NCBI RefSeq assembly: GCF_030547245.1
Contig: NZ_JAUOQT010000002.1
Coordinates: 496,001 to 560,000, forward strand
Direction of reading: 5' to 3'
DNA length: 64,000 nucleotides
Source of the DNA: Oceanihabitans sp. 2_MG-2023
Lineage (GTDB): Bacteria; Bacteroidota; Bacteroidia; Flavobacteriales; Flavobacteriaceae
Part shown: positions 62,833 through 64,000 of the stretch, in pieces
Position numbering within the stretch: the stretch's first letter is position 1
How the letters are laid out: every line of letters begins with the position of its first letter
Notes under the pieces: generated by a model
The model's database searches: none
Seen by the model: only the letters and a program-made list of their open reading frames with translations
What the model was told of the DNA's origin: nothing
Program-made: the position numbers and the translations under genes

Positions 62833-64000
62833 GTGAGTAAAACACTTCTCTCGCAAACCTACGCACAGTCTTTGCAAACGCAAAAACTGCAAAATGCTAT
62901 TGCCCAAACCGAAACAAAAACACATATTAAAGAACTTGTTGGCTCTTCGCTTTCCTTTATAGTTTCACAAACTTTTAAACAAGCAGACAAACCGTTTCTA
63001 CTTATTTTTAACGATAAAGAAGAAGCTGCATTTTATCTTAATGATTTAGAACTATTACTAAATACAAAAGATGTACTCTTTTATCCTGGAAGCTACAGAA
63101 GACCATACCAAATAGAAGAAACAGATAATGCAAACGTATTGCTTCGCGCCGAAGTTTTAAACAGAATAAACTCGCGTAAAAAACCTGCTATAATTGTTAC
63201 CTATCCAGATGCACTTTTCGAAAAAGTAGTAACGCGTAGAGAACTCGAAAAAAACACATTAAAAATCTCGGTAAACGATGACCTTTCTATAGACTTTGTA
63301 AACGAAATACTATTTACATACAAATTTAAACGTGTAGATTTTGTTACAGAACCTGGAGAGTTTTCAGTGCGTGGTGGTATTGTAGATGTGTTCTCCTTTA
63401 GTAATGACGAGCCCTATAGAATTGAGTTTTTTGGTGACGAGGTAGACAGCATTCGTACCTTCGATGTAGAAACACAACTCTCGACAGAACAGATTAAAAA
63501 AATAAGTATCATTCCTAATGTTGCTAATAAATTTCTAGAAGAAAGCAGACAAAGTTTTTTAAAATATATCGCACAAAAAACAGTGGTCTTTACTAAAAAC
63601 ACAGATCTTATTTTTTCTAGAGTAGATTCGCTTTTTGAAAAAGCAGTAGAAGCTTTCGATGCACTTTCTTCAGAAATCAAACATGCTGCACCTAAAGAAC
63701 TATTTTGTAGTGCAACACTATTAAAAAAACAACTTTTAGAGTTTAATGTAATCGAATTTGGCACATCTGCAATCCTCTCTAAAACCAACGATACATCGCA
63801 ACTTATAGCGTTTAAAACAACACCACAACCAGCTTTTAATAAAAATTTTGAGCTTTTAATCGAAAACCTTAACAGTAACCACAACAAAGGCTTTACCAAT
63901 TATATCGCTTGTGCTAGCGAACAACAAGCAAAACGTTTCCATGATATTTTTGAAGACGTAGATCAAGAGGTAAAATATAAAACCATAGTACTTTCCCTTT
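62833..64000 (+). CDS. mfd: Transcription-repair coupling factor, N-terminal part (cut by window edge)
   Basis: Releases RNA polymerase stalled at DNA lesions and recruits UvrA. The frame starts at GTG 62833 (VSKTLLSQTYA) and runs open to the end of the window, about 389 residues. The UvrB-like N-terminal module is clear: LFYPGSYRRPYQIEETDNA, then the diagnostic FVTEPGEFSVRGGIVDVFSF and IEFFGDEVDSIRTFD. The RNA-polymerase-interacting and helicase domains lie beyond the window. Confidence 0.95.
   Translation, partial: MSKTLLSQTYAQSLQTQKLQNAIAQTETKTHIKELVGSSLSFIVSQTFKQADKPFLLIFNDKEEAAFYLNDLELLLNTKDVLFYPGSYRRPYQIEETDNANVLLRAEVLNRINSRKKPAIIVTYPDALFEKVVTRRELEKNTLKISVNDDLSIDFVNEILFTYKFKRVDFVTEPGEFSVRGGIVDVFSFSNDEPYRIEFFGDEVDSIRTFDVETQLSTEQIKKISIIPNVANKFLEESRQSFLKYIAQKTVVFTKNTDLIFSRVDSLFEKAVEAFDALSSEIKHAAPKELFCSATLLKKQLLEFNVIEFGTSAILSKTNDTSQLIAFKTTPQPAFNKNFELLIENLNSNHNKGFTNYIACASEQQAKRFHDIFEDVDQEVKYKTIVLSL

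Noticed and set aside
63414-63899. 161-residue frame antisense to mfd
   Set aside because: The plus-strand frame is clearly Mfd.
1-64000. CRISPR arrays, insertion sequences, prophage or defence islands
   Set aside because: No regular repeat-spacer pattern, transposase, integrase or phage genes seen on either strand.

Overview
This AT-rich window comes from a member of the Bacteroidota, almost certainly a marine-type Flavobacteriaceae. The signs are TonB-dependent receptors with an N-terminal CarboxypepD_reg-like domain, type IX secretion (T9SS) sorting domains ending in IFPNP/VFPNP-type motifs, no Shine-Dalgarno sequences, many promoters of the TAnnTTTG (-7) type, an ATP-cone on NrdB and an OlsF-type acyltransferase. 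It is ordinary chromosome; I see no phage, insertion sequence, CRISPR array or defence island. Both ends cut a gene: a TonB receptor on the left and mfd on the right.

Layout. 1-12 kb: partial TonB receptor, aspS, a ClC-family protein that lacks the usual gating glutamate, tadA, dxs, and a very large T9SS surface lipoprotein candidate. 12-21 kb: dgt, then a probable phosphate-starvation island. This has a beta-helix lipoprotein and a TonB receptor behind a long array of 11-bp-phased half-sites, a YwqK/MORN-like secreted protein and a PiT phosphate transporter; two further half-site pairs flank the divergent last two genes. 21-28 kb: class I ribonucleotide reductase nrdB-nrdA with the ATP-cone on NrdB, a 744-bp gap, and a LytTR regulator with its TPR histidine kinase behind LytTR-type direct repeats. 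28-35 kb: MarC, a compact flavoprotein, a C-terminal processing protease, a dCMP deaminase-type protein, HupE/UreJ, tRNA-Leu(CAA), prs, rplY, pth. 35-41 kb: two divergent secreted metalloproteases sharing a GEVED module and T9SS tails. 41-50 kb: ribF overlapping an HTTM/gamma-carboxylase-like gene, serS, a TPR lipoprotein/periplasmic protein, GNAT, DUF4286, rsmA, mgtE. 50-58 kb: a 3-phosphoglycerate dehydrogenase-like enzyme, small proteins, two amphipathic-repeat proteins, an ArsR regulator with a perfect palindrome at its promoter, an OlsF-like aminolipid acyltransferase, aspartate kinase and a GNAT protein. 58-64 kb: fbp, then a tightly packed operon of two helical proteins, a Ras-like small GTPase and a soluble hybrid histidine kinase, then a TerB-like protein and mfd.

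The best candidate for an undescribed system is the 58.8-62.0 kb operon. It pairs a Rab/Ras-like GTPase with a protein whose C-terminus looks roadblock/longin-like (compare MglA/MglB) and a membrane-free hybrid kinase. Other points of note are the 11-bp-phased regulatory array before the beta-helix lipoprotein/TonB receptor pair, and four copies of an intergenic palindromic repeat; the outer arms of all four, and the inner arms of three, differ in sequence but stay complementary.

All family calls are made by reading the translated sequence without database searches.
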